Part shown: piece by piece, positions 1 to 6,977 of the stretch
How positions within the stretch are numbered: the first letter of the stretch is position 1
Layout of the letters: each line of letters opens with the position of its first letter
From: Nitrospira sp.
GTDB lineage: Bacteria > Nitrospirota > Nitrospiria > Nitrospirales > Nitrospiraceae
Direction of reading: 5' to 3'
DNA: 17,890 nucleotides
NCBI GenBank assembly: GCA_025935475.1
Contig: JAICVE010000010.1
Coordinates: 1-17,890 of the forward strand
The notes under the pieces: model-generated
The model's database searches: none
Told to the model about the DNA's origin: nothing
What the model saw: only the letters and a program-made list of their open reading frames with translations
Position numbers and translations under genes: made by a program

Positions 1-1
1 C

Positions 2-520
2 AATGAAGCCATGTATCGGGTCTTTTTGCAGGCCATCTCGTCTGCCCGCAGTTCGATCCTGATTTCTACACCCTATCTCCTCCCCGGTGAGCAGCTCACG
101 AGTGGCTTGCTCAAAGCCTCCCAACGTGGAGTTCGCGTCCGTGTGCTGATCCCCAGTGTGGAGAGGGGCTCGGGAGTCGAATTTGTGACGCAAGCGTCTC
201 AACGGGACGCGTTCGGTCCGTTGTTGGACGGCGGCATTCAGTTGCATGAATATGCTCCCGCCCTGCTCCACACGAAAATGATGATCATCGACGGCACCTG
301 GGCGACGGTCGGCAGCGCCAACTTTGACAACCGATCGATGGCGATGAACGACGAGCTGAATGTGATGTTCTATGATCAGACCATTGCCCAGCGGTTGGAG
401 GAAATTTTCGTGGAGGATGTCTCCCATTCCCACAAGCTCACCCGTGAACACTTGGAACACCGTGCATGGCTGCATCGAGCGTTGAGCGTGTTGCTGAGTC
501 CATTCCACGCGTGGTTTTGA
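2..520 (+). CDS. cls: Phospholipase D family protein, probable cardiolipin synthase (3' part)
   Basis: This is the C-terminal 172 residues of a phospholipase D superfamily protein. The reading frame is open to the first base of the window, so the start lies outside. The second HKD active site is visible as HTKMMIID followed by GSANFDNRS, which gives the catalytic His and Lys, the Asp, and the GS-x-N tail. In cardiolipin synthases two such motifs form one active site that joins two phosphatidylglycerol molecules at the inner membrane. The ISTPYLLPG stretch before the motif and the short hydrophobic tail after it also fit Cls. The first HKD motif and any N-terminal membrane segments are not visible, so another PLD-family enzyme remains possible. 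The gene converges on the ABC permease gene with only 9 bp between the two stops. Confidence 0.85.
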   Translation, partial: NEAMYRVFLQAISSARSSILISTPYLLPGEQLTSGLLKASQRGVRVRVLIPSVERGSGVEFVTQASQRDAFGPLLDGGIQLHEYAPALLHTKMMIIDGTWATVGSANFDNRSMAMNDELNVMFYDQTIAQRLEEIFVEDVSHSHKLTREHLEHRAWLHRALSVLLSPFHAWF

Positions 521-529
521 TGTGTGCGG

Positions 530-3145
530 TTATTCCTCTCTGAGGCTTTCTCCGACAGGCTGCCGTGCAGCCCAGCGTGCAGGCAGGTAGCCGGCCATCC
601 AGGCAGCACCGATAGCCAACACGACGGCCTGAACGAGCACTTCCACAGGAACCGTCATGCGGATCGTCCATCCGAACGATTGCTTGTTGATGACGACAAT
701 CAAGACCCAAGCCAGCGCCAGCCCTCCGGCGACGCCCAGCAGGGCGCCGATCAGGCCTAAATAAATGGCCTCCCACTGGACGAGCCGCTCGACTTGAGCA
801 CGGCTGGCTCCGATCGCCCGCAGAGTCGCCAACTCGCGTCGACGTTCCAAGACAGCCGTGACCAGCGTATTGACGATTCCGAGCACGGCAACGAAGACGG
901 CGATCGCCTCAAGCACATAGGTCAGAACAAACGTGCGGTCAAAAATAGTGAGGATCTCTCGGCGAAGCTCTCCATTGCTGATCATGAGCGGCGGCGCCAG
1001 CGAACTTTCCTGGCTGTGGAGCGTTTCGGCGATGAGACGCTTGACCCGTGCTTCGTCCGCACCGGGACTGAGGTAGAGCGCGAACACCGTAATACGATCG
1101 TCGTTCCACAAGCGACGATAGAGCGTTCGCTCCATGACCATCTTTCCACCGTCGGTCGCATAGTCGTAAAAGACGCCTTCGACGGGAACGGTGTGCGGTC
1201 CAGCAGGCGTAGTGATGGTCACTATTCCACCTCGCTCGAGATTCAGCCTGTTGGCCAGCACTTCGGAGACCACCACTCCGCCCGTTTCGGCAGCTCGCCT
1301 GAGAACGCTTGCCCAGTCGCCGTTGACCATCAGGTAGCGGCCACGTTCTGCATGAAGCCGCAAATCGCGCGACACCAATGCCGCCGGCTGCCCCCCTACG
1401 TCCACCTGCACATCGCGATAGGTGTCGACCGCCGCCACTCCCTCGATGGCCGTCAGAGCGGGAAGCCATGAGCCGGGCAATGTTCGGGACGCGTGTCCGG
1501 CCTGCTTGCCGTGCAACCATGCGGGCGGCGCGATGATGAGATCGGCCATGACGGTTTGATCGACCCAGGCCTCGACCGTATCACGAAAACTTCTGACCAT
1601 GACGACCACGCCGATCATGATGGCGAGTCCGACTAGCAAGGCGGACACGGTCACGGCATTTCGCCCAGGATGACGCGCCGCATGGTCAGCCGCCATTCGC
1701 TTAAGATTTCCGGAAAGCGCCGGGCTTTGCCCGGTCCGCTGCATCGCCCATCGCCATGCGGCGATACATACGGGCGAGAGACAGGCGAACGCTCCCAACA
1801 GACACAAGGTCGCCGCATACCCGAGGATGGGCAGGCCCCTTATGGGCGGACCTTGAGCGAAGAGTATTCCGGTCACCATCAAGAATAGGCTGCATCGCAC
1901 GTATCGGCCACTTCGGATCGTCTCAGTTTGTTCGTAGTCCCCTGGGGCAAGCGCCTTAGTGATCACCGTACGGCTGGCATCCATGCTGGGTCCGATCGCT
2001 CCAGCCATGGATACCACCACGCCGACCAGGATGCCTTGGGCCACAAATGCCAAACTGTGTGCATCGAAGCCGGCGAAGGTTCCGTTCGAGGTCAACGGCA
2101 CATAGAGATCGCTGATGGTGCGACTGACGAACATCACCAGGCCTCGTGCCAGCCAGAGCCCTCCGACAGCACCCAGCGCGCCGCCGATCAAGCCAAACAC
2201 CCCGGCTTCCAACAGGAACAGGGCCGCCACGCGCCGTTCCGTCATGCCGAGGGCTCGGTAGATACCGATCTCGCGCCGTCGTTGAGCCACCGAAAAACTC
2301 ATGGTGTTGTAGACCAGGAACATGCCGACCAACAAACCGACCCAGCTGAGGACGGCCAGATTCAGTTGAAACGCCCCCACCATGCGTTCCACCTGGGCGG
2401 TGCGTTGAGCCGGCCGCTCGACGACGACAGAGGGCGGAAGCACCTCCCGCAGGGCGACGGCAACGTCATCGGCCGTGTGGTCAGGCGCCGTCACGATTTC
2501 GATCCGGTCCAGCTTGCCGATCATGTCGAACGCCACCTGCGCCGTGGCCACATCCATGATCACCACCCGATTCCAGTAGGACCCCGGCCGATCGGCACCC
2601 TCGACTAGGCCCGCCACGCGCACACGCATCAACCGGGATCCGGCCCTGGCCTCGAGCGTACTTCCCCGTCGCAGGTTCCAGTCGGCACCCAACTGTCGTC
2701 CGACATACACACTGTCGCGCTTCAGCAAATCATTCAATGCGTCCTCGCCTGCACCTCTTTCAAGGCGGAAACCGAGTTGATCGGCTTCGGCAAGAAGATC
2801 CAGTCCGTAGACCTGGACGCTTTCCGGACCATGTGGGCCTTCCCGGAACATCAGCGCTTCCTCAATCAGAGGCGACGCCTTGACGACACCTGGCGTCTTC
2901 CGGATGACTTCGAGCACAGTTTCGTCGAGTCCAAGATCATGGGCCGATACTTCCAACGCGGCGGATCCCGCGACCGTCACCACCGCCTGCTCAAACCCAC
3001 GGAGGACCTCGACATTGGCTGCGGTAATGGCGACCGACGCCAACACGCCGAGGGCCACACCGGTCACCGTCAGGCCGGTTCGGAACGGCTGCTGAAAGGC
3101 ATGAGCGCGGATCAACGTTCGCGCGAGGACGATCAAAGCGGTCAT
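530..3145 (-). CDS. ABC transporter permease with two FtsX domains
   Basis: This 871-residue inner-membrane permease has the layout of the LolCE/MacB-type exporter superfamily with the unit duplicated. A first transmembrane segment lies near residues 24-44, followed by a large periplasmic domain. A first FtsX domain sits at about 260-390 and contains the RREIGIYRALGMT cytoplasmic coupling motif. Extra membrane segments follow near 415-470 and 500-520, then a second periplasmic domain, and a second FtsX domain at about 745-865 with RRRELATLRAIGAS. Such permeases work with a LolD-like ATPase to extract or export lipids, lipoproteins or peptides; the substrate cannot be read here. The likely ATPase partner lies at 4699-5397 on the same strand, separated by pyrD and a luxR-type gene. 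The ATG start at 3145 has only a weak AGGT-type ribosome site. Confidence 0.88.
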   Translation of the reverse strand: MTALIVLARTLIRAHAFQQPFRTGLTVTGVALGVLASVAITAANVEVLRGFEQAVVTVAGSAALEVSAHDLGLDETVLEVIRKTPGVVKASPLIEEALMFREGPHGPESVQVYGLDLLAEADQLGFRLERGAGEDALNDLLKRDSVYVGRQLGADWNLRRGSTLEARAGSRLMRVRVAGLVEGADRPGSYWNRVVIMDVATAQVAFDMIGKLDRIEIVTAPDHTADDVAVALREVLPPSVVVERPAQRTAQVERMVGAFQLNLAVLSWVGLLVGMFLVYNTMSFSVAQRRREIGIYRALGMTERRVAALFLLEAGVFGLIGGALGAVGGLWLARGLVMFVSRTISDLYVPLTSNGTFAGFDAHSLAFVAQGILVGVVVSMAGAIGPSMDASRTVITKALAPGDYEQTETIRSGRYVRCSLFLMVTGILFAQGPPIRGLPILGYAATLCLLGAFACLSPVCIAAWRWAMQRTGQSPALSGNLKRMAADHAARHPGRNAVTVSALLVGLAIMIGVVVMVRSFRDTVEAWVDQTVMADLIIAPPAWLHGKQAGHASRTLPGSWLPALTAIEGVAAVDTYRDVQVDVGGQPAALVSRDLRLHAERGRYLMVNGDWASVLRRAAETGGVVVSEVLANRLNLERGGIVTITTPAGPHTVPVEGVFYDYATDGGKMVMERTLYRRLWNDDRITVFALYLSPGADEARVKRLIAETLHSQESSLAPPLMISNGELRREILTIFDRTFVLTYVLEAIAVFVAVLGIVNTLVTAVLERRRELATLRAIGASRAQVERLVQWEAIYLGLIGALLGVAGGLALAWVLIVVINKQSFGWTIRMTVPVEVLVQAVVLAIGAAWMAGYLPARWAARQPVGESLREE

Positions 3146-3242
3146 TGGTGGATACTACCTAGTGGAACTGCGTAGCCAATTCAATGGTGCCACCTCTGCC
3201 AAGGCCAGCGTTCATGCGGCTTTGCACAAATTGGCAGTTTCG

Positions 3243-3271
3243 TTTACAGACTTCCAGACCTTTGTTAGACT
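3243..3271 (+). promoter_or_regulatory. Candidate sigma70 promoter of the luxR-type gene
   Basis: TTTACA, a 17-bp spacer and TAGACT match the -35/-10 consensus at 5/6 and 4/6. The site is about 40 bp upstream of the ATG at 3311. The call rests on consensus matching only. Confidence 0.4.
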
Positions 3272-3310
3272 CGCTTCAAGTTATCGCTGGTCCATCAAGG
3301 TGAGAAAACA

Positions 3311-3577
3311 ATGAAGACCGTGTTGCGACGCAAACCCGATGCGCTGATCGAGGAGCCCGTCGATCTCGATTTACTGACCCCCAGACAACGAGACATTTTG
3401 CGGCTGGTCTCCATAGGCCATACCAACCGCGAGATTGCGAACATGCTGCAAATCAGCGTGCGCACGGTGGAAGTACATCGCTTTAATTTGATGCGAAGGC
3501 TAAACGTGCGGAACGTGGCACAACTACTGAGGCGAGCGCTTCAACTCGGATTGTTGTCCAAATCCTTCGGCAAGTAA
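3311..3577 (+). CDS. Stand-alone LuxR/GerE-type helix-turn-helix regulator
   Basis: This 88-residue protein is almost entirely a LuxR C-terminal DNA-binding domain. LTPRQRDILRLVSIGHTNREI is followed by the recognition-helix region ISVRTVEVHR and a dimerisation helix at residues 22-82. No receiver, PAS or autoinducer-binding domain precedes it; only about 20 polar residues do. It therefore resembles the single-domain GerE class rather than a response regulator, and how its activity is controlled is not visible. AAGGTGAG at 3297-3304 is a good ribosome site six bases before the ATG. The gene is divergent from the ABC permease gene and convergent with pyrD, so control of either neighbour is possible but is inference. 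Confidence 0.9.
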   Translation: MKTVLRRKPDALIEEPVDLDLLTPRQRDILRLVSIGHTNREIANMLQISVRTVEVHRFNLMRRLNVRNVAQLLRRALQLGLLSKSFGK

Positions 3578-3580
3578 TCT

Positions 3581-3772
3581 CAAGCTGCTGAAAAACCCAC
3601 TCTCTTCACCCGCCCAACCCAATCGCGTCGAGACGCGCTTCTTCCCAAGCTTCGTTCTCGCATCGCCTAGATATTCGCTCCTTCTCCTTCGCTCGCTCGG
3701 CCGCCCGCGGATTGAAGCGTCCCGGCGCTTCGGGGTGGGAGGGTGGATCTAGAGGGCTTTTTGAGCAGCTTG
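3581..3772 (+). repeat. MITE/REP-like element with terminal inverted repeats
   Basis: The left arm CAAGCTGCTGAAAAACCC (3581-3598) is matched by the right arm at 3754-3772, whose reverse complement is CAAGCTGCTCAAAAAGCCC. They differ by one substitution and one extra base. Inside the ends, a pyrimidine-rich stretch (about 3598-3622) pairs imperfectly with a purine-rich one (about 3732-3753), so the whole region could fold into a long hairpin. Two small internal hairpins are visible: CGCGTC/GACGCG and GAAGCG/CGCTTC. It fills exactly the gap between the convergent luxR-type and pyrD stops and holds no credible gene. It may also act as a two-way terminator, because GGGCTTTTT lies in the right arm. 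Confidence 0.6.
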
Positions 3773-4699
3773 TTATAACTCTTTCAACCTCCCTCTGCAC
3801 TCTTCAGCCGACTTGTAGCCCTTCCGTTCAAGACAGGCGGCCAGTTCCTTCTCCAGGCGTGCAAAGACTTCGACGCCTTCCTCGACCAGCGCCGTCCCCA
3901 CTTGCACGGCAGAGGCGCCGCACAGCAGATGCTCAAACGCATCCAGTCCGCTCACGACGCCGCCCGTCCCGATAATCGGCATGGTCCCTTTGAAGTGCTT
4001 GTAAAACGCGCGGACGTTGGCCAGTGCGATGGGTTTAATGATGGCCCCACCCAGCCCGCCGAATCCGCCCTTCGGTTTAATCACGACCGCTTCTTCATTG
4101 GGGTCGACCACCAGCGCGTTTCCGACAGAGTTGATCAGATTGAGGAAATCCACGCCGCAATGGCCGATGGCCTCTCCCATGAGCTGATGGTGCGCCGGAT
4201 CAAAATACGGCGGTAGCTTGACGCCCATCGGGACGGTGATCAGCGGGCGCACCCGTTTCATGAGACGTTCTGAAGCCTCCGCATCGTAGCCGATTTGCGG
4301 CTTGCCGGGGATATTCGGACAAGACAGATTCACTTCGATGAGATCGGGGCCCGCTTCGTTGATGGCCCGCGCAATGGCTGGAAAATCGTCTTCGCAGAGT
4401 CCGGCCACGCTGGCGATGACCGGCTTGCCGAACTGTTTCAATTGCGGAATCAACTCGGCATACATACGGTACCCCAGGTTCGGTAGCCCCATGGAGTTGA
4501 TCGAACCCCCTGAGAACCCGTAGTACCGCGGTAGAGGATTACCCTGCCGGGCCTCGACGGTCATGGACTTCGTGACGATCGCCCCCGAGCGGGAACGGCC
4601 CAGCGCGGACAGCTCCTCGTGCGTCACGCATACGGCGCCAGACGCATTCATGAAACAGGCCGGAAATTTCACTCCGGCAATGGTCACGGTCAAATCCAT
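3773..4699 (-). CDS. pyrD: Dihydroorotate dehydrogenase, class 1A (fumarate type)
   Basis: This 308-residue FMN enzyme oxidises dihydroorotate to orotate, the fourth step of UMP synthesis. The sequence follows the soluble class 1A type best known from Lactococcus lactis. The catalytic cysteine is in NLSCPNIPGKPQ (Cys127), and Lys44, Asn68, Asn124, Asn129, Lys161 and Asn190 sit at the equivalents of the known FMN and orotate ligands. GTGG near residue 245 and GTAL near 269 fit the phosphate-binding loops. Class 1A uses a cysteine base and fumarate as electron acceptor, unlike the membrane class 2 enzyme (serine base, quinone). There is no N-terminal membrane helix. Its ATG overlaps the TAA of the upstream ABC ATPase gene by one base, so the two are probably co-translated. 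Confidence 0.93.
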   Translation of the reverse strand: MDLTVTIAGVKFPACFMNASGAVCVTHEELSALGRSRSGAIVTKSMTVEARQGNPLPRYYGFSGGSINSMGLPNLGYRMYAELIPQLKQFGKPVIASVAGLCEDDFPAIARAINEAGPDLIEVNLSCPNIPGKPQIGYDAEASERLMKRVRPLITVPMGVKLPPYFDPAHHQLMGEAIGHCGVDFLNLINSVGNALVVDPNEEAVVIKPKGGFGGLGGAIIKPIALANVRAFYKHFKGTMPIIGTGGVVSGLDAFEHLLCGASAVQVGTALVEEGVEVFARLEKELAACLERKGYKSAEECRGRLKEL

Positions 4700-5397
4700 T
4701 AGGCTCCTTGAGCCGCGGTCACGTGCATCGTCCGCGTCGTGAGCCGTCCATCCTTCATCGCCCAGACGTAGTCGGCGGCGTCAGCGGCGGCCGCGCTATG
4801 AGTGACCAGGAGGACCGTGTGACGAAACTGGTCGACTAACTGCCGCAACAGCCCGATGATTTCCGCGCCGTGCTGCGAATCGAGATTTCCCGTCGGCTCG
4901 TCGGCAAGAACGATCTTGGGCCCATGGACGATTGCCCGTGCCACTGCAACGCGCTGCTGCTCTCCCCCCGAAAGCTCGCTCGGCCGATGCGCGGTGCGGT
5001 GCGTCATCCGCACCAGCCCCAAGACCTGAGCCACGCGTTCCCGGACTCTGAGTCCCTGCTCGCCCCGCAGCAAGAGTGGAAAGGCGACGTTCTCTTCGAC
5101 GGTCAGACCGGGGATCAGGTGGAAGGCCTGAAAGACGATGCCGATGGACTGCCGGCGAATCTCGGTCCAATCCTCTGAGCTGAAACCGGAGGTTGATCGT
5201 TGGTCGAGCTGGATTGTTCCGGAGGTCGGCACATCGAGACCGGCGATCAGATTGAGCAGGGTGCTCTTGCCGCAACCGCTCGGGCCAACAAAGGCACAAA
5301 AGGTTCCAGCCGAGACATCGAGACTCACGCGATCCAACCCACAGATACGGGCGTCTCCTCTGGTATAGATTTTCGATACCTCTGTGAGTGTAACCAT
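4699..5397 (-). CDS. LolD-like ABC transporter ATP-binding protein
   Basis: This 232-residue ATPase belongs to the LolD/MacB/FtsE group. It has Walker A GPSGCGKST (38-46), a Q-loop in VFQAFHLIPGLT, the signature LSGGEQQRVAVARA, Walker B IVLADEPTGNLD and the H-loop VTHS. It would power an FtsX-type permease; the 871-residue permease downstream on the same strand is the only unpaired candidate in the window. I chose the ATG at 5397 because MVTLTEVSKIY aligns with the usual family start and a candidate -10 (TATACG) lies at 5427-5432. A GTG at 5451 would add 18 unusual residues and has an AAGG sequence upstream, so it cannot be excluded. The gene is divergent from comF and overlaps pyrD. Confidence 0.88.
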   Translation of the reverse strand: MVTLTEVSKIYTRGDARICGLDRVSLDVSAGTFCAFVGPSGCGKSTLLNLIAGLDVPTSGTIQLDQRSTSGFSSEDWTEIRRQSIGIVFQAFHLIPGLTVEENVAFPLLLRGEQGLRVRERVAQVLGLVRMTHRTAHRPSELSGGEQQRVAVARAIVHGPKIVLADEPTGNLDSQHGAEIIGLLRQLVDQFRHTVLLVTHSAAAADAADYVWAMKDGRLTTRTMHVTAAQGA

Positions 5398-5423
5398 CGG
5401 CGAGACAGCGCTTTGGCGCGTAG

Positions 5424-5455
5424 TGTCGTATATCACACCAATTCGTGACACGACA
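5424..5455. promoter_or_regulatory. Imperfect dyad between the ABC ATPase and comF genes
   Basis: TGTCGT (5424-5429) and ACGACA (5450-5455) are perfect inverted arms, extended inward by TCAC and GTGA with a 2-base offset. The dyad covers a candidate minus-strand promoter (TTGTCG, 18-bp spacer, TATACG) and ends next to the TTGACA at 5459, so it could be a shared operator. No binding protein is evident. Confidence 0.35.
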
Positions 5456-5458
5456 ACC

Positions 5459-5487
5459 TTGACAGCCGACGCCGGTTCCCCTAAACG
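5459..5487 (+). promoter_or_regulatory. Candidate promoter of comF
   Basis: A perfect TTGACA at 5459-5464, a 17-bp spacer and a weak -10 TAAACG at 5482-5487. The -10 ends only six bases before the comF ATG, so transcription would start at or next to the start codon and give a nearly leaderless message. The weak -10 keeps the call tentative. Confidence 0.3.
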
Positions 5488-5493
5488 TGTCCC

Positions 5494-6312
5494 ATGATGC
5501 CCCCTGGCGTGCTGGATGTGCTGGGAATATGCCGGCTGGCGCTCCGCGCTCTGCTTCCCATCGATTGCATCAGTTGTGCGCGGCCGTTGCGCATGGATCC
5601 AGTTCCCTATGTCTGTGACGTCTGCTGGAACCTCATTACACCGATTTCAGGACCTCGTTGCTCGCGCTGCGATCAACCCTTCGCCTCGAACGCTGCGAAC
5701 ACTTGGTCACCAACCCATCGCTGCCAACCCTGTCTTGAGCGGCCTCCGGCGTACGATCGCGCGTGGACACTGTATCCGTATATTCCACCCCTCCAGGATG
5801 CGATTTGTGCGCTCAAATACCGGCACGCGTTTGGGCTCGCGAGACCATTGGCAGCATTGATGATTCGCGCCTTACCGGAACAGCTGGAAGTCGACCTGAT
5901 CGTGCCTGTCCCACTACATCCTTCCAGACTGCGGGCGCGCGAATTCAACCAGTCTCTGCTAATGGCTGATCGCCTGGGAAAATATCTTATGCGACCGATA
6001 TCCACAACGGCTCTCGTCCGCACTGTCGCCACAGAACCACAAACCTCTCTCACGCGGCAGGAGCGTCTGCGGAACCTGCGCCGTGCATTTACAGTCCGCC
6101 ATGCGGAGTCGTTTGACGGACGGCGCGTCCTGCTCGTCGACGATGTCTTCACCACCGGAACGACGCTCAATGAATGCGCCAAAATCTTGCGTTCTGCCGG
6201 CGCGGCGTCGGTCTCGGCGCTCACGCTGGCGCGGACAATGGATTCCAGACTGGTACCAGACCGACTTTTGGCGGAGCACGGCGCGCGGAGGTTTACGAGC
6301 CCAAGGAGTTAA
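5494..6312 (+). CDS. comF: ComF family amidophosphoribosyltransferase-like protein
   Basis: This 272-residue protein has the ComF/GntX layout. The N-terminal part holds four CxxC pairs (Cys25/28, 41/44, 56/59, 77/80), which should bind zinc. A type I phosphoribosyltransferase domain follows, with the PRPP loop VLLVDDVFTTGTTL at 212-225. In naturally competent bacteria ComF takes part in handling incoming single-stranded DNA; in many others its role is unclear. The phosphoribosyltransferase domain is intact. The C-terminal 25 residues or so are longer than usual and basic. The ATG at 5494 is followed at once by a second ATG, and no strong ribosome site precedes either. The stop lies two bases before the GTG of the FmdB-type gene, so the two form an operon. 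Confidence 0.9.
   Translation: MMPPGVLDVLGICRLALRALLPIDCISCARPLRMDPVPYVCDVCWNLITPISGPRCSRCDQPFASNAANTWSPTHRCQPCLERPPAYDRAWTLYPYIPPLQDAICALKYRHAFGLARPLAALMIRALPEQLEVDLIVPVPLHPSRLRAREFNQSLLMADRLGKYLMRPISTTALVRTVATEPQTSLTRQERLRNLRRAFTVRHAESFDGRRVLLVDDVFTTGTTLNECAKILRSAGAASVSALTLARTMDSRLVPDRLLAEHGARRFTSPRS
6303..6308 (+). promoter_or_regulatory. Ribosome binding site that decides the fmdB-type start
   Basis: AAGGAG six bases before GTG 6315. It lies inside the last codons of comF and supports the GTG over any upstream start in the same frame. Confidence 0.8.
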
Positions 6313-6314
6313 CG

Positions 6315-6659
6315 GTGCCGATCTACGAATATCGCTGTCTGGATTGTCGCAAGCGAAGCAGCATTCTTCTCCTGAGCCGTACCGCTTCTCCTCCCCCGGT
6401 GTGTTCGCATTGCCAAAGCGCCCGGCTCGAACGGTTGCTGTCTCGTTTCGCTGCTCCGAAATCCGAAGAGGCGAGGATGGAGTCCTTGGCCGACGACGAG
6501 ACGCTCGCCGGCCTGGACGAACAGGATCCGGCAGCCATGGAGCGCCTGATGAAGCATATGGGCAACGAAATGGGTGAAAACTTCGGCAATGAAATGGCGG
6601 AAACCATTGACTCCTCAGATGAAAACCGTTCCGACCTGGACGAATCTGACGGTGTGTGA
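6315..6659 (+). CDS. FmdB/CxxC_CxxC_SSSS family zinc ribbon protein
   Basis: This 114-residue protein begins MPIYEYRCLDC, the hallmark of the FmdB-type putative regulatory zinc ribbon. Cys8/Cys11 and Cys30/Cys33 form the metal site. The family is widespread, and its molecular role is unproven despite the regulatory label taken from the formamidase operon. After residue 50 the chain becomes an acidic, Met- and Glu-rich tail with an internal near-repeat (GNEMGENF, then GNEMAE), longer than the short linkers often seen. The GTG start is preceded by a good AAGGAG. The gene follows comF by two bases and is probably co-transcribed. Its TGA stop overlaps the first dyad of the regulatory region ahead of the HTH gene. 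Confidence 0.88.
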   Translation: MPIYEYRCLDCRKRSSILLLSRTASPPPVCSHCQSARLERLLSRFAAPKSEEARMESLADDETLAGLDEQDPAAMERLMKHMGNEMGENFGNEMAETIDSSDENRSDLDESDGV

Positions 6660-6695
6660 CATACATTGTCATATAAATTCGCTTGACATATGTCA
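6657..6695. promoter_or_regulatory. Paired TGACA/TGTCA dyads upstream of the HTH-mraZ genes
   Basis: Dyad 1, TGACATACATTGTCA (6657-6671), has perfect 5-bp arms around a 5-bp spacer. Dyad 2, TGACATATGTCA (6684-6695), is a perfect 12-bp palindrome. Both share the half-site TGACA(T). Dyad 2 overlaps the -35 hexamer TTGACA, so a bound regulator would be expected to block RNA polymerase. Confidence 0.5.
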
Positions 6696-6711
6696 TTGAT
6701 TTTCTTACCCT
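6683..6711 (+). promoter_or_regulatory. Candidate promoter of the HTH-mraZ genes
   Basis: A perfect -35 TTGACA (6683-6688), a 17-bp spacer and a weak -10 TACCCT (6706-6711). Together with the overlapping palindrome it looks like a regulated promoter for the next two genes, which are spaced closely enough to share a message. Confidence 0.4.
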
Positions 6712-6763
6712 GATGGCAATCCTGGAGCGGTATCCCCTATGGCCATCTTCAGATGGTTGTCCA

Positions 6764-6961
6764 ATGGCAAGAGAACCCAACAGCGAACTGATGACGGCGG
6801 AGGAGACGTGCCGCTACCTGAAGATCACCCAACGGACACTCTACCGCTATCTTCAGAGCCATCAGATACCCGCCTTCAAGCTGGGGAAAGAATGGCGATT
6901 CGTACGTTCGGATCTGGAGCAGTGGATCCGAGAGCGCACCAGACGTCCGATGGTGTCCTGA
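6764..6961 (+). CDS. Excisionase-like helix-turn-helix DNA-binding protein
   Basis: This 65-residue protein is essentially one winged-HTH of the excisionase/MerR-like (HTH_17) type. MTAEETCRYLKITQRTLYRYL forms the HTH and IPAFKLGKEWRFVRSDLEQWI the wing and closing helix. Such stand-alone proteins bind DNA, and outside mobile elements they are usually small regulators. No integrase or other phage gene is near. The start is uncertain. The ATG at 6764 leaves a leader of about 45 bases after the candidate promoter; an in-frame ATG at 6713 would begin right at the -10, and one at 6791 also keeps the domain. None has a clear ribosome site. It ends 16 bases before mraZ, so the two are probably one operon. 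Confidence 0.75.
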   Translation: MAREPNSELMTAEETCRYLKITQRTLYRYLQSHQIPAFKLGKEWRFVRSDLEQWIRERTRRPMVS

Positions 6962-6977
6962 AAGAAACCTCGCACTG

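Noticed and set aside
794..1471. Open frame of 225 codons on the plus strand opposite the ABC permease gene
   Set aside because: It is antisense to a well-supported permease, has no recognisable domain, and is low-complexity in Arg, His and Asp as expected from GC-rich shadow frames. The same applies to 1928-2608, 10555-11226 and 16138-16806.
3606..3800. 64-codon minus-strand frame inside the inverted-repeat element
   Set aside because: Its composition reflects the repeat (Arg/Glu/Pro-rich), it overlaps the pyrD stop, and it has no start signal.
6711..6767. TGG-containing repeats that might be a MraZ box upstream of mraZ
   Set aside because: The TGG triplets occur at 6714, 6723, 6740, 6754 and 6765 with uneven spacing (9, 17, 14, 11) and lack the TGGG-N5 triple pattern, so they are not a convincing MraZ site.
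5959..6780. 273-codon minus-strand frame opposite comF, the fmdB-type gene and the HTH gene
   Set aside because: It is Arg-rich with no motif, and it crosses three genes with clear family motifs and their intergenic control region.
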